DNA of 64,000 nt from an uncultured Parabacteroides sp. Lineage in GTDB: Bacteria; Bacteroidota; Bacteroidia; Bacteroidales; Tannerellaceae. The number at the start of each line of letters is the position of its first letter. The first letter of the stretch is position 1. This document shows, piece after piece, positions 1 through 8,386 of this stretch. A program made the position numbers and the translations under genes. The stretch lies in the NCBI GenBank assembly GCA_910577325.1, contig CAJTMR010000002.1, positions 62,001-126,000 of the forward strand. Direction: 5' to 3'. The notes beneath the pieces are model-generated. The model saw only the letters and a list, made by a program, of their open reading frames with translations, was not told the DNA's origin and made no database searches.

Positions 1-78
1 ATGCCAATAAATAGAGTAGTGTTTTCATGTTTGTAAATAAAATGTTTCAGCGTCCAAATATAGCAATTTTATATGACC

Positions 79-108
79 TTTGGAAATCTGTAATTATTCT
101 TACCTTTG
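79..108 (+). promoter_or_regulatory. Bacteroides-type promoter for the HAD gene
   Basis: TTTG at 79-82 and TACCTTTG at 101-108 fit the Bacteroides -33 (TTTG) and -7 (TAnnTTTG) elements with an 18-nt gap. The predicted start of transcription lies about 25 nt before the HAD start codon at 139. Confidence 0.6.
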
Positions 109-138
109 TTGAGATTTAAAAGGTAACGAATTTAGGTT

Positions 139-915
139 ATGATTAAAGCGGTATTTTTTGATATTGATGGGACATTGGTTAGTTTTAAAACACATGTAGT
201 CCCGAAATCCACCCTCCATGCGATTGAATTGTTGAAGAAGAAAGGAATAAAAGTTTTTATAGCGACTGGTCGTCATCGCCGTTCAATTAACAATCTGGGT
301 GATCTTGAGTTTGATGGTTATGTGACGTTGAATGGCGGTTATGTGTATGCTGGAAAGGACGATGTGATTTATAAGCACAGCATTCCTGATAAGGATATCG
401 AAGCCTTGGTGCGCTATCAGGAAAAGGAAGGAGAGTTTCCGTGTGCCTTCGTGCAGGAAGATGAGATTTTCATGAACTATATGGATGAAACGGTAAGCGA
501 TGTGTTTCATTTGTTGAATTTCCCGGCTCCTCCAATTCGTCCGATCGAGGATATTTATGGAAAGACGGTTTATCAATTAATCGCCTTTTTTACTACAGAA
601 CAGGAAAAAAGCATTATGAAGGTCTTGTCCCAATGTGAATCCACGCGGTGGAATCCGCTTTTTACGGATGTCGTACCACTTGGAAGCAGTAAACGGGTCG
701 GGATTGACAAGATGCTGGAATATTTCCATATCGGTCTGGACGAATGTATGGCCTTCGGCGACGGAGGTAATGACATACAGATGCTTAGGCATGCCGGGAT
801 CGGGATAGCTATGGGAAATGCGACCGAGGATGTGATGAGTGCAGCCGGGTATGTGACGACTTCTGTTGACGAGAACGGTGTGTACAATGCGTTGAAACAT
901 TTCAACATTATTTGA
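139..915 (+). CDS. HAD superfamily hydrolase, Cof type
   Basis: Cytosolic phosphatase of the haloacid dehalogenase superfamily, 258 aa, usual length for the Cof/YidA subfamily. The N-terminal nucleophile motif FFDIDGTLV (two Asp, residues about 7-13) and the C-terminal motif FGDGGNDIQML (acidic pair that binds Mg, near residue 208) are both intact, and the long region between them is the C2-type cap. Such enzymes dephosphorylate sugar phosphates or cofactors; the substrate cannot be read from sequence. It is followed 32 nt later by the carbonic anhydrase gene, probably in the same transcript. A Bacteroides-type promoter sits just upstream. Confidence 0.93.
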   Translation: MIKAVFFDIDGTLVSFKTHVVPKSTLHAIELLKKKGIKVFIATGRHRRSINNLGDLEFDGYVTLNGGYVYAGKDDVIYKHSIPDKDIEALVRYQEKEGEFPCAFVQEDEIFMNYMDETVSDVFHLLNFPAPPIRPIEDIYGKTVYQLIAFFTTEQEKSIMKVLSQCESTRWNPLFTDVVPLGSSKRVGIDKMLEYFHIGLDECMAFGDGGNDIQMLRHAGIGIAMGNATEDVMSAAGYVTTSVDENGVYNALKHFNII

Positions 916-947
916 TTTTGAACTGTTATATAATAAATAGGGTAATT

Positions 948-1490
948 ATGATAGATGAATTATTGAAATTTAATCGTGAATTTGTAAAGAATAAAGGATA
1001 TGAGCGGTTTATCACCAATAAATATCCTGATAAGAAGATCGCGATAGTGTCTTGTATGGACACACGCCTTACGGAGTTGCTGCCAGCAGCTTTGGGTATA
1101 AAGAATGGAGATGTCAAGATTATCAAGAATGCAGGTGCTATTATATCCCATCCTTTCGGAAGTGTGATCCGGAGTCTGCTTGTGGCTATTTATGAATTGG
1201 GAGTGAACGAAGTCATGATTATAGGCCATACCGATTGTGGTGCTAAACATATGGATAGTGAACAGATGATCGAGGTAATGAAAAAGCGTGGCATTCCTTC
1301 GGAACATATCGATATGATGCGTTACTGTGGAATTGATTTCAAATCATGGTTGCGCGGCTTTGACACTCCGGAAGGTTCGGTTCGTGAAACAGTGGCTCAG
1401 GTACAAAAACATCCGCTGATTCCGAAAGATGTAACGGTTCGTGGATTTGTAATTGATTCGACTACAGGTAAATTGGATTCTATTGTTTAG
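948..1490 (+). CDS. Beta-class carbonic anhydrase
   Basis: Zinc enzyme that interconverts CO2 and bicarbonate in the cytosol, 180 aa. The zinc ligand motifs are visible: SCMDTR (Cys-x-Asp-x-Arg) near residue 37 and GHTDCG (His-x-x-Cys) near residue 97. I chose the ATG at 948, which begins MIDELLKFN as in the family, rather than the upstream in-frame TTG at 912, whose extra twelve residues overlap the HAD stop and look unrelated. It is a short, type-II-like beta enzyme (the YvdA/CynT-like group found in Bacteroidetes and Firmicutes). Co-transcription with the HAD gene is likely. Confidence 0.9.
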   Translation: MIDELLKFNREFVKNKGYERFITNKYPDKKIAIVSCMDTRLTELLPAALGIKNGDVKIIKNAGAIISHPFGSVIRSLLVAIYELGVNEVMIIGHTDCGAKHMDSEQMIEVMKKRGIPSEHIDMMRYCGIDFKSWLRGFDTPEGSVRETVAQVQKHPLIPKDVTVRGFVIDSTTGKLDSIV

Positions 1491-1584
1491 ACGAATCGAG
1501 GCAAGAATTAATTGTCGAAAAATTAAATATGATTAAATGGTAAATATTATGTATGTTTTACAGCATAAATTCAAATAAAATATC

Positions 1585-1592
1585 TATCTTTG
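1585..1592 (+). promoter_or_regulatory. Bacteroides-type -7 box upstream of small gene
   Basis: TATCTTTG matches TAnnTTTG. It lies 67 nt before the ATG at 1660, giving a leader of about 60 nt. No clear -33 TTTG is seen at the expected distance. Confidence 0.45.
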
Positions 1593-1659
1593 TACAGTAA
1601 ACAAAAAGAAAGTTTAGGTTTAGTTATTATTAATCGTTCTTCCGGCGTGGAGAACTTAA

Positions 1660-1830
1660 ATGAGTAAAATTATGATGATGAGAGAAAATGAAAAAAGTAT
1701 GCGTGCTTTAGCGATGTTGCGTTATCAGGCTGATCGTTATCAGTCAGTAGGAAATGGTTCAATGTGTCAGCGGGTAAATGCTGAGATTCGCAGATTGATG
1801 AGCCAAATGAGCGAAGGCGCTAAAAATTAG
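1660..1830 (+). CDS. Small hypothetical protein, 56 aa
   Basis: Not recognised. The frame is open from ATG 1660 to TAG 1828-1830 and encodes 56 residues: a Met-rich start (MSKIMMMREN; internal ATGs at 1672-1680 could be the true start), then an amphipathic stretch rich in Arg, Gln and Met, which looks like a single helical hairpin. There is no signal peptide or membrane segment. A -7 box lies upstream and two stable hairpins with a T-run follow directly, so it looks like a complete single-gene transcription unit. Coding-like residue composition supports it as real; function unknown. Confidence 0.6.
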   Translation: MSKIMMMRENEKSMRALAMLRYQADRYQSVGNGSMCQRVNAEIRRLMSQMSEGAKN

Positions 1831-1858
1831 TATTAAATCGGTAAAAAAATTAATGTAG

Positions 1859-1947
1859 TCTCTTCACCGTAGTCTTTATTAAAGACTGGTGAGAGAGAAT
1901 GTAGAAGGCATTCGACGCTTATGGGATAGCGGAGTTTGGCCTTTTTT
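1859..1947 (+). ncRNA. Two consecutive hairpins ending in a T-run (terminator or structured RNA)
   Basis: First hairpin at 1859-1896: TCTCTTCACC pairs with GGTGAGAGA (one bulge) and encloses a perfect AGTCTTT/AAAGACT stem. Second at 1905-1943: AAGGC pairs with GCCTT around an inner CGCTTAT/ATAGCG stem, followed by TTTTTT. The second is a good intrinsic terminator for the gene at 1660; the first is an extra, unusually elaborate stem which makes a structured 3' UTR or small RNA possible. I do not recognise the fold. Confidence 0.5.
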
Positions 1948-2062
1948 ATTTTGATATATTTAGGGTTGTATTTTCCCGGCCCGATCACACTGAAATCATA
2001 TTGTTGATTCAAAAACGAAGTGCTAAAATGAGCCTCAAACTACCGTAATAGATGTTGACTAA

Positions 2063-2141
2063 TTATGTTATGCAGCATATTTTGTTAAATAGATATAAAT
2101 AAATGGGATTTTCAAGCAAAAATCTATGCTGCATAACATAA
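2063..2141. repeat. Perfect 17-bp inverted repeat
   Basis: TTATGTTATGCAGCATA at 2063-2079 is the exact reverse complement of 2125-2141, with a 45-nt spacer. Each arm contains a near palindrome, ATGC-A-GCAT. The right arm ends 6 nt before a -7 box at 2148-2155, where an operator would lie. It could also be the ends of a small mobile remnant. Confidence 0.75.
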
Positions 2142-2147
2142 AATGTC

Positions 2148-2155
2148 TATATTTG
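2148..2155 (+). promoter_or_regulatory. Bacteroides-type -7 box
   Basis: TATATTTG fits TAnnTTTG exactly. Transcription would begin near 2162 and meet a terminator at 2202-2228, so the product would be a short RNA of about 65 nt unless read-through occurs. Confidence 0.5.
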
Positions 2156-2201
2156 CATTGTGTTTTTCATGGTATTAGATTTAAGGTTAACAATGAAGAT
2201 T

Positions 2202-2228
2202 GGCTGTCCGTGAGGATAGCCTTTTTTT
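2202..2228 (+). terminator. Intrinsic terminator
   Basis: GGCTGTCC, tetraloop GTGA, GGATAGCC, then seven T: an eight-pair stem with one G-T pair. It sits between the -7 box at 2148 and the reductase relic at 2316, so it either ends a small RNA or attenuates the downstream gene. Confidence 0.75.
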
Positions 2229-2315
2229 GTTTTTGTCCGGATAATCCGTTCTTTTGGTATTCTTCATTATATTTGTATCACAGGAAAGGATTCATTGTAA
2301 CTAAAATATCATAAT

Positions 2316-2531
2316 ATGGAAATGTACAAAGCAAATGATAACCGATATGCCGATATGTTTTACAGGTGTTGTGGGCAGGATGAAGTGTTGTTGCCGGCCG
2401 TCTCTTTGGGGCTATGGCATAATTTGGGCAGTGTGGATGTGTTTGGTAATTTTATTCAGATTGCGCATGCCGCTTTTTACAATCTTACGGGGAATTTAAA
2501 AATCAATTTGCCGGTTATTGGCACATTATAA
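2316..2531 (+). pseudogene. N-terminal relic of an MgrA/YghZ-type aldo/keto reductase
   Basis: The first 40 residues read like the start of L-glyceraldehyde-3-phosphate reductase (YghZ/MgrA) family enzymes: a NRY...FYRCCG segment followed by LLPAVSLGLWHN, the hallmark N-terminus of that family. After that, FIQIAHAAFYN still follows the family pattern (RKAFDLGITHFDLANNYG in E. coli YghZ, from memory) but the conserved catalytic Asp/Tyr region is lost and the frame stops at 71 residues, against about 330 for an intact enzyme. The stop at 2529-2531 is 13 nt before the nuclease gene. A deletion, not a frameshift within the window, removed the rest. Confidence 0.75.
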
Positions 2532-2543
2532 AACATTAATCAA

Positions 2544-5477
2544 GTGAAACCATTCTTATATCAGGTCGCATCCCTTTTTTATTCTAAATATGGAGCGGAG
2601 GTCAGCCGTCTGGCTTTTGTTTTCCCGAATCGTCGTGCAGGGTTGTTCTTTCAGAAATATTTGTCGGAAGTGTCGGAGAAACCACTTTTCTCTCCGACGA
2701 TACTGACGATCAACGATTTGTTTGTACAATTGAGTGGAAAGCAGACAGCAGATCGGATAAGCATGTTGTTTAAATTGTATGATATATATCTGAGTCATAG
2801 CGGTTCCTCCGAAACATTCGACGAGTTCCTCTATTGGGGAGAAATGTTGTTGAATGACTTTGACGATATTGATAAGTACATGGTTGATGCCCGTATGCTT
2901 TTTACGAATGTGACGGATCTTCGTGAGATTGAAAGTGATTTTAGTTTTTTAAGTCAAGAACAAATTGCGGCTATCCGAACTTTTTGGTCTTCTTTTTATC
3001 CGAAAGGAGATACGCCTAACCAGAGTCAATTCCTGGCAGTTTGGCAAATCTTGTACGCCTTATATATTGATTTGCGGGAAGCACTTGCTGCCGAAAGCAA
3101 GGGATATGAGGGCATGATTTTCCGGGAAGTGGTGGAGCGGATGGAGAAAAACGAATGTTGTGATCTTCCCTACGCAAAAGTAGTGTTTGTCGGCTTGAAT
3201 GCCCTTTCTGTGGCCGAGGAACGTTTTCTGTCTGAGTTACAGAGACGGGAGATAGCCGATTTTTACTGGGATTATGCTTCGCCGAAAGTGACGGACTTGA
3301 ATAATAAAGCTTCTTACTTTGTGGAACGCAATTTGAGGAGGTTTCCTTCGCAGTTGATTGATAATGGACAATTGACAGTTGACAATGAAGAAGATGATAA
3401 ACGATTGTCGACTGCCGATAGTCAATTGTCAATTCCCAAGATAGAGGTGATCGGTATTCCTTCTGGTATCGGACAAGCCAAGCAAGTGTACAGTATCTTA
3501 AGCGGACTTTGTGAAAAAGATGAAATGAGCACGGAAGATGCATTACGGACGGCTGTGATTTTGCCGGATGAACATTTGCTGGTTCCGGTCTTGAATGCTA
3601 TTCCCGAGCAGATCAAGCGGATCAACGTGACGATGGGATATCCGTTGGCCGGAACACCGGTCGCTTCTTTGATGGAATATATTTTAGCTTTACAAAAGAA
3701 CATTCGTTATGTGGACCGGCGGCCGGTGTTTTATTACCGGGATGTCTTGCCGATCTTGAACCATCGCTATATCTCGATTAACTCTCCGGAGGTAATCTCC
3801 AAACTTGTGAAAGATATTTCGGAGAACAATAAGATCTACATATCGTATGATGATCTGAATAAGACATCTTTGCTGTCTATTCTTTTTACTCCGATAACTG
3901 CGGTGGAATCTTTCTCTGATTATTTGGTTGATGTGTTACAGGAACTCAATAAAGCAATTGACAGTGGACAATTGGGAATTGACAATGAAAAGGGCGATGA
4001 ACGATTGTCGATAAAAGATATTGAGCAGGAGTTCATTTTCCACTATTTTACCATAGTCAATCGGATGAAGGAGGTGATGCGGGAGGCGGATATCGAAATG
4101 AAAATCGACACCTATTTCCGCTTGTTGAAACGTGTGACAGACACGATCACGATCCCTTTCCGCGGTGAACCTCTTTCCGGTTTGCAGATCATGGGGGTTT
4201 TGGAGACTCGTGCGCTCGATTTTGACCGGTTGATTATCCTTTCGATGAATGAAGGAATTTTCCCGTTGAGGAAAGCTGCCAATTCATTTATTCCTTATAA
4301 TCTCCGCCGAGGTTTCGGTTTGCCGACCTATGAACATCAGGACAGCGTTTGGGCGTATCATTTCTACCGTTTGATTTATCGTGCCAATCATGTCAGCCTG
4401 CTTTATGATACCCGGAGCAACGGATTGCAGACAGGCGAGGTGAGCCGTTTTGTGCACCAGTTGCACTATCATTATGAGGAGCCGATACAGAACAAGCTGG
4501 TCGTTTATAATGTTTCATCATCCAAGACTTCAGTCTTGCAGGTGGCTAAGACGGAGGAGGTCATGAACCGTCTGGCGACTTTTCGGCGGGGCGGGATGCG
4601 GGCGATATCGGCGAGTGCGGTCAATACTTATTTGGATTGTCCGCTCAAATTTTATTTTTCCGTTGTCGAAGGAATACGGGAAGAAGAGGAAGTTAGCGAG
4701 ACGATCGAAAGTAATGTTTTCGGAAGCATCCTGCACAAGGTGATGGAGGAATTGTACCAGCCTTTCTGCGGAAAGATGGTAACGGCTGACTTACTGAAAG
4801 CGATCCGTAAAGATACATCAATGTTGACGGGGGCGGTTGCCCGTGCCTTTGCTGAAATTTTCTTTAAGACGGATGTCATCCGTCCGCTCACCGGACAGAA
4901 TTTCCTGATCGGTGAGATGATCCGCAAATATGTGGAGAAAGTGTTGGAACGGGACTCCAAGTTGACTCCTTTCTGTTATATCGAATCGGAAAAGAAGATA
5001 AAGCGCCTCTTCTCATTGACGGATAAGAGCGAGATACAACTGAAAGGATTCATCGATCGTGTGGATGAGGTACATGATGCTGTCCGCATCATCGATTACA
5101 AGAGTGGGAGCGGAACGACACAGTTTACCTCTGTCGAAGCCCTTTTCGACAAGGAAGAAACGGACCGTGCCAAGGCTGTCATGCAGGTATTTATGTATGC
5201 GTGGATGTACGGGCCGGTTGAAAATGGAAAACCTATTCGGCCGGGTATCTATTATATGCGGACTCTCTTTTCTCCTTCGTTCGACCCCGGGATTTATCAC
5301 CGTGCCGATCGGTCCAAAGCAGAACAGGTCTTGGACTTCACTAATTATGATGCGGATTTTGAAGATGGCCTGCGGAATTGTTTGGATGAAATTTTCGGAA
5401 CGGAAACACCGTTTGTACAAACTTCGAATGGGAAGGTCTGCATGTATTGTCCGTTTAAGGATATTTGCGGGAAATAA
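2544..5477 (+). CDS. AddB-like PD-(D/E)XK exonuclease
   Basis: 977-aa protein like the AddB/RexB subunit of helicase-nucleases that process double-strand breaks for RecA. The N-terminal half is a helicase-like fold whose Walker A is degenerate (FPNRRAGLFF). The C-terminal nuclease core shows GSILHKVMEELY and RIIDYKSGS (Asp and Lys of the active site, near residues 849-853). Four cysteines, C699 and C966-x2-C969-x5-C975, match the AddB iron-sulfur staple. The start is GTG at 2544; no in-frame ATG lies upstream. No AddA partner is present in the window. Two copies of a 65-bp repeat lie in frame at residues about 272-293 and 472-493 (separate entries), giving the protein two extra acidic loops. 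Confidence 0.85.
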   Translation: MKPFLYQVASLFYSKYGAEVSRLAFVFPNRRAGLFFQKYLSEVSEKPLFSPTILTINDLFVQLSGKQTADRISMLFKLYDIYLSHSGSSETFDEFLYWGEMLLNDFDDIDKYMVDARMLFTNVTDLREIESDFSFLSQEQIAAIRTFWSSFYPKGDTPNQSQFLAVWQILYALYIDLREALAAESKGYEGMIFREVVERMEKNECCDLPYAKVVFVGLNALSVAEERFLSELQRREIADFYWDYASPKVTDLNNKASYFVERNLRRFPSQLIDNGQLTVDNEEDDKRLSTADSQLSIPKIEVIGIPSGIGQAKQVYSILSGLCEKDEMSTEDALRTAVILPDEHLLVPVLNAIPEQIKRINVTMGYPLAGTPVASLMEYILALQKNIRYVDRRPVFYYRDVLPILNHRYISINSPEVISKLVKDISENNKIYISYDDLNKTSLLSILFTPITAVESFSDYLVDVLQELNKAIDSGQLGIDNEKGDERLSIKDIEQEFIFHYFTIVNRMKEVMREADIEMKIDTYFRLLKRVTDTITIPFRGEPLSGLQIMGVLETRALDFDRLIILSMNEGIFPLRKAANSFIPYNLRRGFGLPTYEHQDSVWAYHFYRLIYRANHVSLLYDTRSNGLQTGEVSRFVHQLHYHYEEPIQNKLVVYNVSSSKTSVLQVAKTEEVMNRLATFRRGGMRAISASAVNTYLDCPLKFYFSVVEGIREEEEVSETIESNVFGSILHKVMEELYQPFCGKMVTADLLKAIRKDTSMLTGAVARAFAEIFFKTDVIRPLTGQNFLIGEMIRKYVEKVLERDSKLTPFCYIESEKKIKRLFSLTDKSEIQLKGFIDRVDEVHDAVRIIDYKSGSGTTQFTSVEALFDKEETDRAKAVMQVFMYAWMYGPVENGKPIRPGIYYMRTLFSPSFDPGIYHRADRSKAEQVLDFTNYDADFEDGLRNCLDEIFGTETPFVQTSNGKVCMYCPFKDICGK
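3357..3421 (+). repeat. In-frame repeat element, copy 1
   Basis: About 65 bp that encodes IDNGQLTVDNEEDDKRLS inside the AddB-like gene. It is rich in GACAATTGACAGTTGACAAT-like units and has partial dyad symmetry with the sequence just after it (AGTCAATTGTCAATT at 3419-3433). Copy 2 lies exactly 600 bp downstream in the same frame. Confidence 0.75.
3957..4021 (+). repeat. In-frame repeat element, copy 2
   Basis: Second copy, encoding IDSGQLGIDNEKGDERLS. Shared blocks with copy 1 include TGGACAATTG, TTGACAATGAA and ACGATTGTCGA in the same order and spacing. Both copies begin on the first base of a codon. Confidence 0.75.
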
Positions 5478-5529
5478 GAAATGGAAACATAATATAAAAA
5501 ACTATAAATCAGTAAAACACAATATCGAA

Positions 5530-6528
5530 ATGAGAAGAATGGGATTATGCTTAGTCTCTGTTGCGCTAAGTGCTACATTATGGGCCGGGTCGCCTGAAAA
5601 GAAAGGGTTGGAGGTCATTAACAAGACGAACGCCGAGGCCTATATCGGTTTTCTGGCAAGCGATGCCTTGGAAGGGCGTGAGGCCGGTTTCCGTGGTGGA
5701 CGTATTGCCGGTGAATATATTGTATCTAATTTGAAGACGATGGGGATCAAGCCTTTGTTTGAATCCTATTATCAGCCTTTCGAGGCCTGTAACAAGGAGC
5801 GGCAGAAGAAAGGCCGTTTTCAGGTTCATCCGGATTCAATCGCGAAACTGAAACAAGGTGTCCACCAGAAACTGATGATGAACAATATTTTGGGAAAGAT
5901 CGAGGGTAAGAATCCGAACGAATATGTGATTATCGGCGCCCATTACGATCATCTCGGTTTTGATCCGATGCTGGACGGCGACCGGATCTATAACGGGGCT
6001 GACGATAATGCTTCGGGCGTTTCTGCTGTCTTGCAGGTCGCTAAGGCATTTTTGGCAACAGGCGTCCAACCGGAGCGGACTGTTATTTTTGCTTTCTGGG
6101 ATGGTGAAGAGAAGGGCTTGTTAGGTTCCAAGTATTTTGTGCAGACATTCTCGGAGATGGACAAGGTGAAAGGGTATCTGAATTATGATATGATAGGTCG
6201 TAATAATGACGAGTCCAAACCTACGCATGTCGTTTATTTTTATACGGAGGCGCATCCTGTGTTTGGCGACTGGTTGAAAAACGATATTAAGAAATATGGA
6301 TTGAATCTGGCTCCTGATTATCGTCCTTGGGATAAACCGGTAGGAGGGAGCGACAATGCTTCGTTCGCCCTTTTGAATATACCTATTATTTGGTATCATA
6401 CGGACGGCCATCCCGATTACCATTTGCCGGGTGACCAGGTGGAAAAGATCAATTGGGAAAAAGTGGTTGACATCACTAAGGCCTCTTTTTTGAATATGTG
6501 GAATTTGGCGAATGAGAGAGAGTATTAG
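5530..6528 (+). CDS. Secreted M28 family metallopeptidase
   Basis: Zinc aminopeptidase-like enzyme of 332 aa, probably periplasmic. From ATG 5530 it has a signal peptide (MRRMGLCLVSVALSATLWA). The frame is open much further upstream, but those codons overlap the nuclease gene and do not look like protein of this family. The M28 zinc ligands are visible in order: GAHYDH, GADDNASG, GEEKGLLGS, NYDMIGR and HTDGHPDYHLPGD. It follows the AddB-like gene by 52 nt and ends before a bidirectional terminator. Substrate unknown; M28 enzymes release N-terminal amino acids from peptides. Confidence 0.9.
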   Translation: MRRMGLCLVSVALSATLWAGSPEKKGLEVINKTNAEAYIGFLASDALEGREAGFRGGRIAGEYIVSNLKTMGIKPLFESYYQPFEACNKERQKKGRFQVHPDSIAKLKQGVHQKLMMNNILGKIEGKNPNEYVIIGAHYDHLGFDPMLDGDRIYNGADDNASGVSAVLQVAKAFLATGVQPERTVIFAFWDGEEKGLLGSKYFVQTFSEMDKVKGYLNYDMIGRNNDESKPTHVVYFYTEAHPVFGDWLKNDIKKYGLNLAPDYRPWDKPVGGSDNASFALLNIPIIWYHTDGHPDYHLPGDQVEKINWEKVVDITKASFLNMWNLANEREY

Positions 6529-6546
6529 AAAGCCTTGCGTCAAAGA

Positions 6547-6587
6547 AAAAAAGGTCCACCCTTCGCGAAGAAGAGTGGACTTTTTTG
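6547..6587. terminator. Bidirectional intrinsic terminator
   Basis: An A-run, GGTCCAC..., GTGGAC and a T-run form a symmetrical hairpin with the loop around CCTTCGCGAAGAAG. It lies between the convergent M28 peptidase and susD genes and can stop both. Confidence 0.85.
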
Positions 6588-6607
6588 TTATGCTTAATTG
6601 GGTTCTA

Positions 6608-8371
6608 TTATTCCCAACCCGGATTTTGAGGAAGCAGATTTGGGTTCAACCCTATCTGGTTAGTCGGAACGTTGAACAGATAGTTCTTAGGTTCAATGAA
6701 ATTTGCTTTCGGATTAGTAACGCGTTTCGTGTAGATGTCGAGAGCTTTGTTTTGGAATCCTAAATCCTTGGAAAGGATGCCATATTCTTCCTGTGTATAA
6801 GCAGTAGCATCGTCAGCGCTTTTTGTGATGTCGGGGATGATACCCAGTTTCGGTTCGTTCAAGCGCAGACCGCAATGCCAACGCATCAGGTCGCTGTAGC
6901 GCAAGCCTTCACCCATCAGTTCCACTCGGCGTTCGCGGCGGATTTCACGAATCAGATTGGCATTTGAGCCTTTGATGGTCGGATATTCCGCAACCAGTTT
7001 CGGATCTTGTTCCGGATTTGCAGTCAGATGATGTGAGAAACCGACGCGGTCGCGTAAGGCATTGACTGTCTTGTCCAATTCCGGGTCCAGTCCTAATTCT
7101 GCACCGGCTTCTGCACGGATCAGCAGGATTTCCGCATAACGGAATACAGGAGCGTCTGATGTACCTTGGTGATGTACTGTTGAGTATTCTGCCGAATTGA
7201 AGAACTTTGCGACGGCGTAACCGGTGGATGAACGATAAAGCTCGCTAAGCAGGTTGCCGATGCCGGCACGTTTTCCCTCCAATTGGTAAGTATGTTCTCC
7301 GGCTTCCGGCGAAGCAACAGTCTGCAACAGACGCGGGTCGCGGTTGTTCAGTTCTGCTATCAGGGTCGTATGCTGTGTGTGTCCTTCACATCCGCACAAT
7401 GTGATCGGTTTTCCTGTTGTTGCACACAGATAGTCTTCCACGGCATCGCGGCTGAATCCAATAGGAGTTTCACCTACGCCGATCATGCGGGATACGTTGT
7501 TCGCACCGCCAAGTGCCGGATCGTATTCGCGTGAAAGGATCACTTCCGTGTTGCCATTATAATCTTCTTGGATAAACAGTTCGTGGTATGCCTGACTTGG
7601 TTTTGAACCCTTGAAAAGTGAATAACCGTATTCCGGTTTCATCAGTTCGCCGGCGGCATCATAAGCTGCCTGCAAAAGTTCCGTATCCCCTTCGATTCCG
7701 TGATAGCGACGGAAAGTTCCTTCAAACAGGCAAATGCGGGCTTTTAATGCCAAGGCGGCATCCTTGCTGATGCGGCTGACGCCAGTTGTTGTTTTTGTCG
7801 GTAACCAGGCAATGGCTTGGTTAAGGTCTTCCAGTATGTTCGCTATGACTACGGTACGGGAGTCACGTCCCTTGTACAAGCCTTCGTCTCCCGGAACCAT
7901 CATTTTATCGTACCAAGGTACGTCTCCGAAACGTCTCACTTTATTGAAATAATCCATGCTCTTGAAAAAGAGTATTTCGCCGGCATAGCGTTGTTTTACG
8001 CTTTCCGAAACGGGAGCAAGTTCGTAGTATTCCATAAATGCGTTGCAGGCACGGACGATTTCCCATTTCCAGTTGTCGTCTTTCGTAGAGATCGTGTGCT
8101 GACTGAAAGCTACGGTGTTGGCATCCCAAGGCAGGATGTTGTCGGACTGGAAGTCGCCTTCCAGCATACCGAAGCTATAACCGTTGAACGGGCCGTGTCC
8201 GCTGATCAAGTCCGGATAAAGATTGTTGCAATAAGATTGCAGGGTCTCTTCATTGGCGTTTGCGAACGTTTCTTCCGTACTGACAAATTCGATCGGTTCT
8301 TTGTCCAGCACGTCGCAACTTTGTGCTGCGAAGAACAGCAAGCCGCAGAATGTTATGATTGACTTTTTCAT
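6608..8371 (-). CDS. SusD/RagB family nutrient-binding lipoprotein
   Basis: Outer-membrane surface lipoprotein, 587 aa, partner of the TonB receptor encoded just upstream. The N-terminus is a lipoprotein signal with lipobox ending at Cys19 (LLFFAAQSC), followed by the typical segment LDKEPIEFVSTEETFAN. The helical TPR-like body and the C-terminal RREL/RRVELMGEGLRYSDLMRW region (the very conserved SusD signature) are present. Together with SusC it captures a glycan or other nutrient. The 15-nt gap to the susC stop codon indicates one operon. No glycosidase, sigma factor or hybrid two-component regulator is directly attached, so the ligand is unknown. Confidence 0.96.
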   Translation of the reverse strand: MKKSIITFCGLLFFAAQSCDVLDKEPIEFVSTEETFANANEETLQSYCNNLYPDLISGHGPFNGYSFGMLEGDFQSDNILPWDANTVAFSQHTISTKDDNWKWEIVRACNAFMEYYELAPVSESVKQRYAGEILFFKSMDYFNKVRRFGDVPWYDKMMVPGDEGLYKGRDSRTVVIANILEDLNQAIAWLPTKTTTGVSRISKDAALALKARICLFEGTFRRYHGIEGDTELLQAAYDAAGELMKPEYGYSLFKGSKPSQAYHELFIQEDYNGNTEVILSREYDPALGGANNVSRMIGVGETPIGFSRDAVEDYLCATTGKPITLCGCEGHTQHTTLIAELNNRDPRLLQTVASPEAGEHTYQLEGKRAGIGNLLSELYRSSTGYAVAKFFNSAEYSTVHHQGTSDAPVFRYAEILLIRAEAGAELGLDPELDKTVNALRDRVGFSHHLTANPEQDPKLVAEYPTIKGSNANLIREIRRERRVELMGEGLRYSDLMRWHCGLRLNEPKLGIIPDITKSADDATAYTQEEYGILSKDLGFQNKALDIYTKRVTNPKANFIEPKNYLFNVPTNQIGLNPNLLPQNPGWE

Positions 8372-8386
8372 GTTCTTTGTTTTCTT

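Noticed and set aside
2126..2314. 62-codon open frame
   Set aside because: It runs across the inverted repeat, the promoter and the terminator at 2202-2228, and its residue composition is not protein-like.
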